A DNA stretch of 64,000 bases from GWE2-40-63 sp041664345 (GTDB lineage Bacteria > Bacteroidota > Bacteroidia > Bacteroidales > SZUA-534), in the NCBI GenBank assembly GCA_041664345.1, contig JBAYKX010000029.1, forward strand, positions 4,254-68,253. The letters are read 5' to 3'. Shown piece by piece: positions 17,599 through 28,037 of the stretch. The notes beneath the pieces were generated by a model, which made no database searches, was not told the DNA's origin, and was given only the letters and a program-made list of their open reading frames with translations. The position numbers were made by a program, and so were the translations under genes. The stretch's first letter is position 1; each line of letters opens with the position of its first letter.

Positions 17599-18564
17599 TC
17601 ACAAATAATAACCATTCAATAAATAATTTTTCACGTAATCATTCACCCCATCTTCTAAGGAATAGAAAGGTTTTGAATAACCAATTAATGCCAGCTTTTC
17701 CATGTTGGCTTCGGTAAAATATTGGTATTTGTCGCGGATATCTATTGGAGTATCAATAAACTCAATGTTTTCAGCAATGCCCATGGCTTTAAAAGTATTC
17801 CGGGTCAAATCGAGAAAAGTCCGACCTTTGCCAGTTCCTAAGTTGTATAACCCGGAATCTTTTCGATGATGCATCAGAAAAAGCATTACCTCCGATAAGT
17901 CTTTTACATAGACAAAATCACGGGTTTGTCCCCCATCGGGAAAGTCAGAGCGGTGCGATTTAAAAAGCTTCATCTTGCCAGTAGCATTAATTTGGTTAAA
18001 TGCATGTAGAATTACCGAAGCCATCCGTCCTTTGTGATATTCATTGGGGCCATATACATTAAAAAATTTGAGTCCGGCCCAAAAGTAGGGCTGCTTTTCT
18101 TGTTTAAGAGCCCATTTATCGAAATCGTTTTTCGATTCGCCGTACAAATTGAGTGGTTGCAGCTTTTCAACAATTTCAGGGGAATCATCATAACCAAATT
18201 CGCCCATTCCATAAGTTGCTGCTGAGGAGGCATAGACTAAAGGAAGCCCATATTCAACACACTTATTCCAAACGGCTTTGCTGTATTCTAAATTCAAATG
18301 GTTGTAAACTTCTTTCGGAAAACCGGTAGTAGCAGAGCGTGCTCCCAAATGAAAAACGAATTGAATAAAGCGATGGTTGCTATCTATCCAGGTTATAAAC
18401 CCTTCGCGATCCACTTTTTCAGAATAGGTTTTTCTTTCAAAATTTCTATTTTTTTGATCTGACGAAAAATCATCTACTAAAACAATATCTTTAAAACCTT
18501 CCTTATTCAGTTTGCTTACCAAACAACTTCCAATAAATCCGGCGGCTCCTGTTACTACAATCAT
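17599..18564 (-). CDS. hldD: ADP-L-glycero-D-manno-heptose 6-epimerase
   Basis: A 321-residue short-chain dehydrogenase/epimerase that makes ADP-L-glycero-D-manno-heptose for the lipopolysaccharide inner core. The N-terminal NAD(P)-binding motif is VVTGAAGFIGS; the catalytic pair is the Tyr and Lys of NLYGESK, with upstream Ser/Thr in YASSAATYG. Typical HldD stretches are FHLGARSATTGF, FNVYGPNEYHKG and GQTRDFVYVKDL. It is a single-gene unit here; other heptose genes are not in the window. Its presence agrees with a Gram-negative envelope. Confidence 0.93.
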   Translation of the reverse strand: MIVVTGAAGFIGSCLVSKLNKEGFKDIVLVDDFSSDQKNRNFERKTYSEKVDREGFITWIDSNHRFIQFVFHLGARSATTGFPKEVYNHLNLEYSKAVWNKCVEYGLPLVYASSAATYGMGEFGYDDSPEIVEKLQPLNLYGESKNDFDKWALKQEKQPYFWAGLKFFNVYGPNEYHKGRMASVILHAFNQINATGKMKLFKSHRSDFPDGGQTRDFVYVKDLSEVMLFLMHHRKDSGLYNLGTGKGRTFLDLTRNTFKAMGIAENIEFIDTPIDIRDKYQYFTEANMEKLALIGYSKPFYSLEDGVNDYVKNYLLNGYYL

Positions 18565-18581
18565 TTTTTTAAAATTTTATG

Positions 18582-18589
18582 CAAAGATA
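18582..18589 (-). promoter_or_regulatory. Candidate -7 element of hldD
   Basis: On the minus strand the bases read TATCTTTG (TAnnTTTG), about 18 bases before the hldD ATG. No well-spaced TTG is seen. Confidence 0.4.
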
Positions 18590-18799
18590 ATGTTTCATCC
18601 GTAAATAATCATTAGTTCATTGAATATCAATTATTGCATACGAATAGCCTGCCCCGATTTTTCGGGGGAACACCCCATGTAAATTTTCATTTGCATTTGT
18701 ACAGTTTCCTGCATGGGGGTTTCATCTGCTTATTTTTTAATTTTTACAATTGGCTATTTCATAAATTATTGAAGTTAAACTTTTATTCTAACTTTATTC

Positions 18800-18807
18800 T
18801 ATATTTG
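18800..18807 (+). promoter_or_regulatory. Candidate -7 element of the PTPS-folE operon
   Basis: TATATTTG matches TAnnTTTG and lies 23 bases before the PTPS start codon. The nearest TTG upstream is too far away for a standard promoter, so only the -7 half is supported. Confidence 0.4.
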
Positions 18808-18830
18808 CATAAACAGTTTGAAAACAGAGT

Positions 18831-19244
18831 ATGGTATATTTAATACGCCGCGAGCGATTCAACAGTGCGCACCGATTGTTTAACCCCATTTATTCCGATG
18901 AGGAAAATTATGCCATTTACGGGAAATGCGCCAACCCAAACTGGCATGGTCATAATTACGAACTTTTCGTTACCGTTAAAGGAGAGGTAGATCCTAAAAC
19001 TGGGTTAGTAATTAATTTAAAAGACCTCAGCAAATTGATTAAATCAAAAATAATTGACAAAGTTGACCATCGCAATTTAAATCTTGAAGTTGATTTCTTG
19101 CAGAATACCATTATTAGCAATGAGAACATCATTATTGCCATTTGGAAAGAATTAGAAGTTGAATTAAATAAAACCAGCGCCAGACTTTATAAACTGAAAT
19201 TGGTTGAAACCGAAAATAATTTTGCTGAGTATTACGGAGAATAA
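18831..19244 (+). CDS. 6-pyruvoyl-tetrahydropterin synthase / 6-carboxytetrahydropterin synthase family protein
   Basis: A 137-residue T-fold enzyme acting on dihydroneopterin triphosphate, the product of FolE, whose gene starts 5 bases downstream. Zinc ligands are His in FNSAHRL and the two His of HGH; other conserved parts are the VDHRNLNL region and the terminal ET/E segment. The catalytic Cys is in CANPNWHGH, i.e. Cys-X5-HGH, the spacing of true 6-pyruvoyl-tetrahydropterin synthases, while QueD normally has Cys-X3-HGH. A tetrahydropterin cofactor route is therefore somewhat more likely than queuosine. Automatic annotation would often call it queD. Confidence 0.85.
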   Translation: MVYLIRRERFNSAHRLFNPIYSDEENYAIYGKCANPNWHGHNYELFVTVKGEVDPKTGLVINLKDLSKLIKSKIIDKVDHRNLNLEVDFLQNTIISNENIIIAIWKELEVELNKTSARLYKLKLVETENNFAEYYGE

Positions 19245-19249
19245 GTATT

Positions 19250-19888
19250 ATGGAAACAATAAAAAATGGAAGTCATCAAGACGATGAATTTGGATATTTA
19301 CGTATTGATCAATACAACGAAAAACGCACTCAGACCTTAACCACATTATATTCCCAAGTTTTAGATGCCTTAGGTGAGAGTATTGACAGAGAAGGTTTGG
19401 AAAAGACACCTTTACGTGTTGCCAAATCGCTACAATTTTTAACCCATGGTTATTCTTCAAACCCAGAGGAGATACTGAGATCAGCCATGTTTAAAGAAGA
19501 TTACAGTCAAATGGTTTTAGTAAAGAATATTGAGGTTTATTCTATGTGTGAGCACCACATGTTACCTTTTTTTGGAAAAGCGCATATTGCATACATTCCC
19601 GATGGCTACATTACCGGCTTAAGCAAACTGGCACGGGTTGTGGAGGTTTTTGCCCGCAGGTTGCAGGTTCAAGAGCGTTTAACCAATCAAATAAAAGATT
19701 GCATACAAGATACTCTGAAACCCAAAGGAGTAGCCGTAGTTATTGAAGCTGCTCACATGTGCATGAAAATGCGAGGAATTGAAAAGCAGGAATCGGTAAC
19801 AACTACTTCAGCTTTTACAGGAGTTTTTTTAAGTAACCCTTCAACCCGTGAGGAATTTATTCACATAATTGGCACAAAGTTGCATTAG
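19250..19888 (+). CDS. folE: GTP cyclohydrolase I
   Basis: Converts GTP to 7,8-dihydroneopterin triphosphate, the first step of folate and pterin synthesis. The 212-residue chain has the hallmark zinc and catalytic motif SMCEHHMLPFFGKAHIAYIP, then GLSKLARVVEVFARRLQVQERLT, and the third zinc ligand with its context in EAAHMCMKMRGIEKQ. It lies 5 bases after the PTPS-family gene, so the two form an operon carrying out successive steps. The N-terminal 25 residues are poorly conserved. Confidence 0.96.
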   Translation: METIKNGSHQDDEFGYLRIDQYNEKRTQTLTTLYSQVLDALGESIDREGLEKTPLRVAKSLQFLTHGYSSNPEEILRSAMFKEDYSQMVLVKNIEVYSMCEHHMLPFFGKAHIAYIPDGYITGLSKLARVVEVFARRLQVQERLTNQIKDCIQDTLKPKGVAVVIEAAHMCMKMRGIEKQESVTTTSAFTGVFLSNPSTREEFIHIIGTKLH

Positions 19889-20036
19889 TAGAATTGAATT
19901 CATTCGGTTGATATTTTTTTAACATAAGCTGAAAATAGAGTTGTTTCATTCCCCTAATGAAATAATTTCATTTTAGAATGACTAATTGCCTCATGCATAA
20001 TGCTAAAATTTACTAATAACCAACTACTTATAAAGT

Positions 20037-22028
20037 ATGAAAACACGATTTTCAATAGGAATTGCTTTAATTATTTTTTCAGCAATGGCTTGCAATCAAA
20101 CTGGTTTTGATCCAAAAAATCCTTCTTCCTACCCATTATATGAGGGTAGCGATTTGGGGGCAACCTATACCCCCGAAAAAACGGTTTTCAAACTTTGGGC
20201 TCCAACAGCTAATCAAGTAATACTTCGTATATATACTGAAGGAATGGGTGGAGAAGCTCTTAAAATCATTCCATTAAAGAAAGCCAAGCAAGGAATTTGG
20301 CAAATGCACACTAATGATAATTTATTAAACCAATATTATACATTTCAAGTACAAGTTGATACAACCTGGCTTAATGAAGTTCCTGGTCCTTATGCCACTG
20401 CGGTTGGCGTAAATGGAAAAAGGGCTATGGTAGTCGATTTAAACGCAACCAATCCCAAAGGATGGGAAAACGACACAAAACCTGCTTTAATTTCGGCATC
20501 CGACATTATTATTTATGAGCTTCATGTGCGCGATTTTTCCATTCATAAGGAATCGGGAATGGTAAACAAAGGAAAATTTTTAGCTTTTACTGAATCCGGA
20601 ACAAAAACCCTTAAAGGTTCGGCAACTGGTATTGACCATTTAAAGGAGATGGGAATTACCCATGTTCATTTATTGCCTTCGTTCGATTTCCGTTCAATTG
20701 ACGAAACGCATTCCGATAATCCAAAATACAATTGGGGATACGACCCACAAAATTTCAATGCACCCGAAGGTTCGTACTCTACTGATCCAACGAATGGGAA
20801 TGCACGTATCAATGAATTTAAACAAATGGTGCAAGCCTTGCATCAGGCCGGAATTAGGGTAATTCTTGACGTGGTTTATAACCATGTAGGAAACCTGAAG
20901 GAACAAAGTTTTGAGCAAACCGTTCCCGGATATTATTTTCGTTATAATGCTGATGGTACACTAAGTAATGCATCGGGTTGTGGAAATGAAACTGCTTCAG
21001 AAAGGGCCATGATGCGCAAATACATCATTGAATCAGTTAAGTACTGGGCAAATGAATATCACTTGGATGGATTTCGTTTCGATTTGATGTGGATACATGA
21101 TATTGAAACCATGAATTTAATTGCGGAATCATTATATGTATTGGATTCATCAATATTCATCTACGGTGAAGGGTGGACTGCAGGTGATAGTCCACTGCCC
21201 ATTGATAAAAGAGGTATAAAACAAAACATGCCAAAAATAGTTGGTGTTGCAGCTTTCAGCGATGAAATCCGTGACGGTATTAAAGGCCATTGGAACAATT
21301 TAAAGAATAAAGGTTTTGTGAGCGGAGCTCCCGATATGGAAGAATCGGTTAAATTTGGAATTGTAGCTGCAACCCAGCATCCACAGGTTGATTATTTAGC
21401 TGTAAATAATTCAAAAACTGCGTGGTCGAACAATCCAACCCAAACCATTAACTATGTTTCGTGCCACGATAACAATACCCTTTGGGATAAGCTGGCTCTT
21501 TCAACTCCAGAGAGCTCAGAAGCCGATCGCAAACGAATGGATAAACTGGCAAATACCATTGTTTTTACTTCGCAGGGTGTGCCTTTCCTTCATGCCGGGG
21601 AAGAATTTCTGCGCACAAAACGGTTGGTTGAAAATTCATTTGAATCACCCGATTCCATCAACTGGATTGATTGGGGATTAAAAGATGTAAACCGCGATAT
21701 GGTAGAATTTTATAAAGGGTTGATACAATTGCGAAAAGAACATCCGGCATTTAAAATGCCCACAGCCGAAATGATAGTTTCTCATTTGGAATTTATGGAT
21801 TTGGAACCCGGTTTAATAGGATATACTTTGACAGATAATGCCAATAGCGATTCGTGGAAAGAGATTGCTGTAATTTTTAATGCTAATAAAAAGGCAATCG
21901 ACTTTGATTTAGGTCCGGAGGAGTGGATACTAGCATTTGATTTGGATAATGGATATCAACCGAATGGTAAAAAGGTGAAAGGGTCTGCAAAACTGGATCC
22001 CATTTCGGCGTATGTTTTTTATAAATAA
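20037..22028 (+). CDS. pulA: Type I pullulanase, lipoprotein (GH13)
   Basis: A debranching enzyme that cleaves alpha-1,6 bonds of pullulan and branched glucans. The N-terminus is a lipoprotein signal (ALIIFSAMAC, lipid on Cys), so it is probably anchored to a membrane facing the periplasm or cell surface. A CBM48-like domain comes first, with FKLWAPTANQV. The pullulanase signature YNWGYDPQNFNAPEGSYST follows. GH13 catalytic residues are the nucleophile Asp 349 in DGFRFDLM, acid/base Glu 378 in YGEGW, and transition-state Asp 478 in SCHDN. At 663 residues it has the normal type I length. It is a single gene with no transporter or SusCD pair nearby. Confidence 0.93.
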   Translation: MKTRFSIGIALIIFSAMACNQTGFDPKNPSSYPLYEGSDLGATYTPEKTVFKLWAPTANQVILRIYTEGMGGEALKIIPLKKAKQGIWQMHTNDNLLNQYYTFQVQVDTTWLNEVPGPYATAVGVNGKRAMVVDLNATNPKGWENDTKPALISASDIIIYELHVRDFSIHKESGMVNKGKFLAFTESGTKTLKGSATGIDHLKEMGITHVHLLPSFDFRSIDETHSDNPKYNWGYDPQNFNAPEGSYSTDPTNGNARINEFKQMVQALHQAGIRVILDVVYNHVGNLKEQSFEQTVPGYYFRYNADGTLSNASGCGNETASERAMMRKYIIESVKYWANEYHLDGFRFDLMWIHDIETMNLIAESLYVLDSSIFIYGEGWTAGDSPLPIDKRGIKQNMPKIVGVAAFSDEIRDGIKGHWNNLKNKGFVSGAPDMEESVKFGIVAATQHPQVDYLAVNNSKTAWSNNPTQTINYVSCHDNNTLWDKLALSTPESSEADRKRMDKLANTIVFTSQGVPFLHAGEEFLRTKRLVENSFESPDSINWIDWGLKDVNRDMVEFYKGLIQLRKEHPAFKMPTAEMIVSHLEFMDLEPGLIGYTLTDNANSDSWKEIAVIFNANKKAIDFDLGPEEWILAFDLDNGYQPNGKKVKGSAKLDPISAYVFYK

Positions 22029-22140
22029 AGAATTGTACACAAAAAACACTCTTGCATTATAAAGCTACCTGCCGCAAAAGGACTGGGCAATCTGTTGTAT
22101 TCCATCACTGAAGCCACAAAGGGACGTGGAATTAAATCGC

Positions 22141-24117
22141 TTAAAATTTGACTGGATCAATTTCCTCATCAGTAATGACAATAATGCTGGCAGGTAATGA
22201 ATCTTGTTGCAGAGAATCGGATTGAATGAGATAGTTTTTTGCTTCCCCTTTTAAAATAACGTTTGGTATAAGTCCAATGGTATCTTCAGGCAAAATAGAA
22301 TTCCTGCTGAGCATGGTTTCCGATAAAAATCGGTAGTATTCAGAGTAATAATCCCGCAAGTTCCCTTCTTTATTAAAAGTAAACCGGAAATTCTTTGGCG
22401 AAGGAACAATTGAAGCCAAAAAAATACTTTCGTTCAAGGTTAATTGCGATGGCTTTTTATCAAAATAAAACTCCGAAGCTTCCTTAATTCCATAGATTCC
22501 TGGTCCCCACTCAATGATATTAAGGTAAACTTCAAACATCCGGTCTTTAGTGGTTAGGTTCAGATTTTCTATCATCCAAACTATCAATAGTTCCTCCAGT
22601 TTCCTGGATATGGTTTTGTTTTTGCTTAGGAACACATTTTTTACCAATTGCATGGTAATGGTGCTGCCACCCCTTGCAAAACGGCCTTCCTTTAGGTTAT
22701 CGCTGATTGATTTTTTAATTGATTCCAAATCAAATCCCTTATGATAATAAAAGCCCCCATCCTCGGAAGTAATTACTGCAAATTTCAGGTAATTGGAAAT
22801 TTCTTGAAGTGGAGTAAAGTTTGGGTTTTGAATTCCTATAAAAATGGAACGAACTTTTTCATCGGTTGATATAACCTCATAAGTAAAGGTATCGTTGAGC
22901 TGGGTTAAGTTGGTAGCGCCGAAATGTTCAACCCGAAAGCTATCATTAGTTAATTCCGATGAAAAAAACAGGCTATCAGGGTTATCTAAATTAACCCTAA
23001 AATTGAGGTCATAACTGACCTTACCCTTAGTTTTCATATTGCGGATATTAGTAAATAATCCTTCAGGAAATGATTGAAAAACCGAGGACGATTCAAACTC
23101 TTTTTGGATAATTTTAAGCGACAATTCCCGATGCGATTGTTTTTTGTAACAAATATAGGGTGAGAAGGATATTTGATTCAAAGTAATTACCGATGAACTA
23201 TCGATTTCAATAATCTTTTTGCCTACCGAAGCATTAAAATGAATACTTCCTTGGTTTATAATTACCGGTTTAGGAGCAAGTTTTGAATGATTCATGCTCA
23301 ACTGGTTTGTATTTATATACCCTGAGAATTTAAATAAATCGGATGTGGCACTCAATACGTTGAATCCAAATTGAAGTGTATCGAAACGAATCCCAAGACC
23401 CCATATTTGTTCAAAAACAGGAATGGTTACAACTTCCGACAAATAAGGTTCCAAATTCAATGTTACCGATTCCTGATCAGAGTCAAGATTGCCATTGACC
23501 CTACATTCTGAAAAATTTCCAAATCCATTAGTAAACTGCAAATGACCTTTAATTTGATTATTATTTATAGTAAAGGTTGGACAAAGTATTTCAAAATCAC
23601 CTTTTGCACTTTGATAGGTAATTTTGGCACTATCGATTAAAACCTCGTTTGGAAACATCGAAAAAACAGTTTTAGCGATTCGTTCCATGGTAAGGGCATA
23701 ATTTTGATAACCTTTAGTATATTTGGAAATAGGAAGTGGTTCCTTTGAATTAAATGCTGTTTCAATTTCTGATTGCTTTATAGTTCCTTCCAAACGATGT
23801 GCATATATTTTCTTGAATCGTATCTTTTGTTTCAAAAGTTGCAAAACCTTCAGTTGCAAATACAATGAATCGGTATAAAGAATTGTGTCTCCTTGGCTAC
23901 CTTTTATAAGTATATTGTTAATGGCCAATTGATTCAACCCAATAAACTCCTTTTCTCCAATAGTAAACTGCAAATGATAGTTCGATTCGAGCTTGCTTTT
24001 TACCCGTTCTACTGAATGATTAAAAAACCAAGTCCGCAACCCAAAAAAAGCTAGTAAAACGAAGATTATTCCAATAATGCCAAATGCTAATTTTCTTTTT
24101 TGCCAAAACCATTTCAT
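22141..24117 (-). CDS. Membrane-anchored peptidoglycan glycosyltransferase (GT51) with a long N-terminal periplasmic domain
   Basis: A 658-residue protein with one N-terminal membrane anchor (LAFGIIGIIFVLLAFFGL). About 350 residues of beta-rich sequence follow that resemble AsmA/DUF748-like lipid or envelope domains. The C-terminal GT51 domain has catalytic Glu 452 in EDGGFYYHKG, the second motif GGSTITMQLVKN, RKLEEL, and YLNIIEWGPGIYGI. It should polymerise lipid II into glycan strands. There is no transpeptidase domain, so it is MtgA-like in function but about 2.5 times longer. It lies close to the DUF255 gene upstream on the same strand. Confidence 0.85.
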   Translation of the reverse strand: MKWFWQKRKLAFGIIGIIFVLLAFFGLRTWFFNHSVERVKSKLESNYHLQFTIGEKEFIGLNQLAINNILIKGSQGDTILYTDSLYLQLKVLQLLKQKIRFKKIYAHRLEGTIKQSEIETAFNSKEPLPISKYTKGYQNYALTMERIAKTVFSMFPNEVLIDSAKITYQSAKGDFEILCPTFTINNNQIKGHLQFTNGFGNFSECRVNGNLDSDQESVTLNLEPYLSEVVTIPVFEQIWGLGIRFDTLQFGFNVLSATSDLFKFSGYINTNQLSMNHSKLAPKPVIINQGSIHFNASVGKKIIEIDSSSVITLNQISFSPYICYKKQSHRELSLKIIQKEFESSSVFQSFPEGLFTNIRNMKTKGKVSYDLNFRVNLDNPDSLFFSSELTNDSFRVEHFGATNLTQLNDTFTYEVISTDEKVRSIFIGIQNPNFTPLQEISNYLKFAVITSEDGGFYYHKGFDLESIKKSISDNLKEGRFARGGSTITMQLVKNVFLSKNKTISRKLEELLIVWMIENLNLTTKDRMFEVYLNIIEWGPGIYGIKEASEFYFDKKPSQLTLNESIFLASIVPSPKNFRFTFNKEGNLRDYYSEYYRFLSETMLSRNSILPEDTIGLIPNVILKGEAKNYLIQSDSLQQDSLPASIIVITDEEIDPVKF

Positions 24118-24207
24118 TGTTCAAAATTTGAGGCCGTAAAGGTAGAATTTTAATGAATAAAGCTGGAAATAAAAACCGATTGGCCTTAATAAACAAAGGT
24201 TGACCTT

Positions 24208-26238
24208 TTATTTGGCAATAGTTGATAATACTTCATTCACTGTTTTTACCGGCAGTTTGCAGGTGTTTTCAACACATATATAGAGGTTTGTTGCATTTTC
24301 AACCCAACGGTTTTTAAGTAACGGAATGTTGGAATCGTTGGTAATTGCTCCGCAAATAATTGCTTGAGGCAAATAATTGACGGTTAACTCACGGTTACGT
24401 TGCATAGCTTCCTTTCCACAGATAACCACTTCATAAAAAGGCTGGGTAACTTTTAACAGTAAGGTTCCCCAGTTACTATAATAGGTCAGTTTCGATTCCA
24501 TTTCAGGCATTACATTATTGAGCATCTGTAGGGCATTTTGTTTCCAATCATTATTTGAAAAAAGCGTACCCAACATGAATAGATTGTTTGCCATAATTGA
24601 ATTTGAGGCCGGGATTACGTTATCACTGATTTCCAATTTGCGCACTATCAAATCGTGGCTCAACTTGTTGGTAAAGAAGAAAAATCCGGAATTTTCATCG
24701 TAAAAGTTCTGTATAGTATATTCCGTTAAGGTTTGCGCTAATTGAATCCATGATTCATCAAATGTATTTTGGTATAAACGGATAAAAAGTTGAATAGTCA
24801 GAGCATAATCGTCTAAAAAGCCAGGTATTGTTGCACGTTCCGTTTTAAAATTTCTGAGCAAAGAACCATCTGGCTGGCAAAAATTAGTAACGATGAAATT
24901 TCCATTTTTTATGGCGCTTGCTTTGAATTCTACGCTTCCAAATGCTTCAAAGGCGGTTAAATAACCCAGCGACATTAAAGCATTCCACGAAACAAGTATT
25001 TTATCGTCCAAAGCAGGGCGAATGCGGTTTTTGCGGTATTCAAATAACTTATTGAGTGCTTCATCCAATTGGAATTCAGTAAATTCCGTAGGTTGATTTG
25101 CCTTCTCTCCAAAATATTTTTCAGAAGTTACCCATAAAATATTGGCACCTTCCCAGTTACCAGAATCGGTAACATTAAAATAGTCACAAAACCAACGGGC
25201 ATCGGTACCTAAAAGCGCTTCAATTTCAGCTTTTTCCCATACATAAAATTTGCCCTCTACTCCTTCGCTGTCAGCATCGTACGACGAATAAAAGCCTCCT
25301 TCGGGGCTGGTCATTTCCCGTTTGATGAATTGTAACGTTTTAAACACAATCCTTTTGAACAAGTGATTTTTAGTTGCTTTGTATGCATTGGAATATAAGG
25401 AAATAAGTTGTCCGTTATCGTAAAGCATCTTTTCAAAATGAGGCACTTTCCATTGTGAATCAACACTATATCGGGCAAAACCGCCTCCAACCTGATCATA
25501 TATTCCACCCAAAGCCATTTTAGTTAAAGTACGGTTTACATGGGTAAATAAGGCAGCATCTTCCACTTGAACGGCATAACTCAGCAAAAATTCGAGACCA
25601 TTCGGCATCGGAAATTTCGGCGCTTGTTGGTTTCCACCCCAATCGGGGTCAAAATGTTGCTTCCAATTTGCAACCATTGATTCGAGCTGAGCTTTTGGGA
25701 ATGGTATTTCTGGTTGCTTTTTACTTATAACCTCTTGACTATTTATTCCCAAAGTTATATCAGATGCAGCCTTATAAACTCTATCTGGTTCTTGTTGAAA
25801 AGTTTCGTTCAACCCTAACAATAGCTGCGACCATTGTTCAGGTCTAAAATAGGTTCCGCCATAAACCGGTCTTCCATCCGGTAAGGCAAAACAATTGAGA
25901 GGCCAACCACCGCTGCCGGTAATTAATTGCACCGCTTCCATATACACCTGATCCACATCAGGACGTTCTTCCCGATCCACTTTTATGCAAATGTAATGTT
26001 GGTTCATAATATCAGCAATGTCTTCGTTTTCAAACGATTCGTGAGCCATAACGTGACACCAATGACAGGATGAATAACCGATTGAAATTAAAACCAACTT
26101 TTTTCCCAACTTAGCTTTTTAAAACGCCTGATTGCCCCACGCATGCCAATTTACCGGATTATGCGCATGTTGTAAAAGGTAGGGACTGGTTTCATGAATA
26201 AGGGAGTTTGTATGTTTTGATGAGGGTTCTGTTTTCAT
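24208..26238 (-). pseudogene. yyaL: DUF255 / YyaL-type thioredoxin-domain protein, interrupted by an in-frame TAA
   Basis: The family has an N-terminal thioredoxin-like domain and an (alpha/alpha)6 barrel. Translation from ATG 26238 gives the proper family N-terminus (SPYLLQHAHNPVNWHAWGNQAF); codon 40 is then TAA (26119-26121) where relatives have Glu or Lys. The same frame continues with KAKLGKKLVLISIGYSSCHWCHVM and is open for about 635 codons more (CHWC redox motif, VDREERPDVDQVYM, GGWPLNCF, YDADSEGVEGKFYVW). The nearest in-frame start after the stop is a TTG at 26109, which would lose part of the first conserved block. The gene is otherwise intact, so the lesion is recent, or it is a sequencing error, or translation restarts. 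Confidence 0.85.
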
Positions 26239-26304
26239 GCTACTTATTTATTAAGATTCATAACATGGCAAACAAAATAAATAGGCAAAGGTTTTTTTAG
26301 GCAT

Positions 26305-26338
26305 GAAAAAGCCCCGTCAATTGTTTGACAGGGCTTTC
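26305..26338 (-). terminator. Intrinsic terminator of gdhA
   Basis: Read on the minus strand, GAAAGCCCtGTCAA pairs with TTGACgGGGCTTTTTC around a 4-base loop, 20 bases after the gdhA stop. It also shields the next minus-strand gene from read-through. Confidence 0.85.
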
Positions 26339-26357
26339 ACTATAAATTGATTATCAA

Positions 26358-27695
<1,338 letters not shown>

Positions 27696-28037
27696 AAGGC
27701 TAGTTTTTTGAAAATATTAATTTAAATAAAATCGAAATTCACATTAATTGAAACTATTAAATTCAATTAGAGAATGCAAAGTTGACCCTTTGTTTTAAGG
27801 TGTGCAACATATTATTAAACATCTGGTTATTTGAAACAATATATGCCAAAAATCAGCTTTTAATTCAAAAACATAGTTAGTTTTCGCAAAAATACCTATC
27901 AATTTGCAACTAACTATAAACTACTGATTATCTTTATAAAAAGCATAATATTTTGAACAGTATGCAAGCCTTAGGTTACGGATTGACACAATTATTATAT
28001 TCACCTCGTTTTTGATAAATAGACCACAAAAAAATTG
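27696..28037. other. Intergenic region upstream of gdhA
   Basis: About 340 AT-rich bases between two minus-strand genes. It should hold the gdhA promoter and the end of the preceding transcript, but no convincing TTG/TAnnTTTG pair or hairpin was found. Confidence 0.4.

Noticed and set aside
22062..22140. Protein-like stretch (AAKGLGNLLYSITEATKGRG) between pulA and the GT51 gene
   Set aside because: It has no start codon, is short, and no family could be named; it may be chance.
26109..26121. Recoding of the TAA in the DUF255 gene
   Set aside because: TAA is not a selenocysteine or pyrrolysine codon, and the neighbouring bases show no recoding signal; a nonsense mutation or sequence error is simpler.
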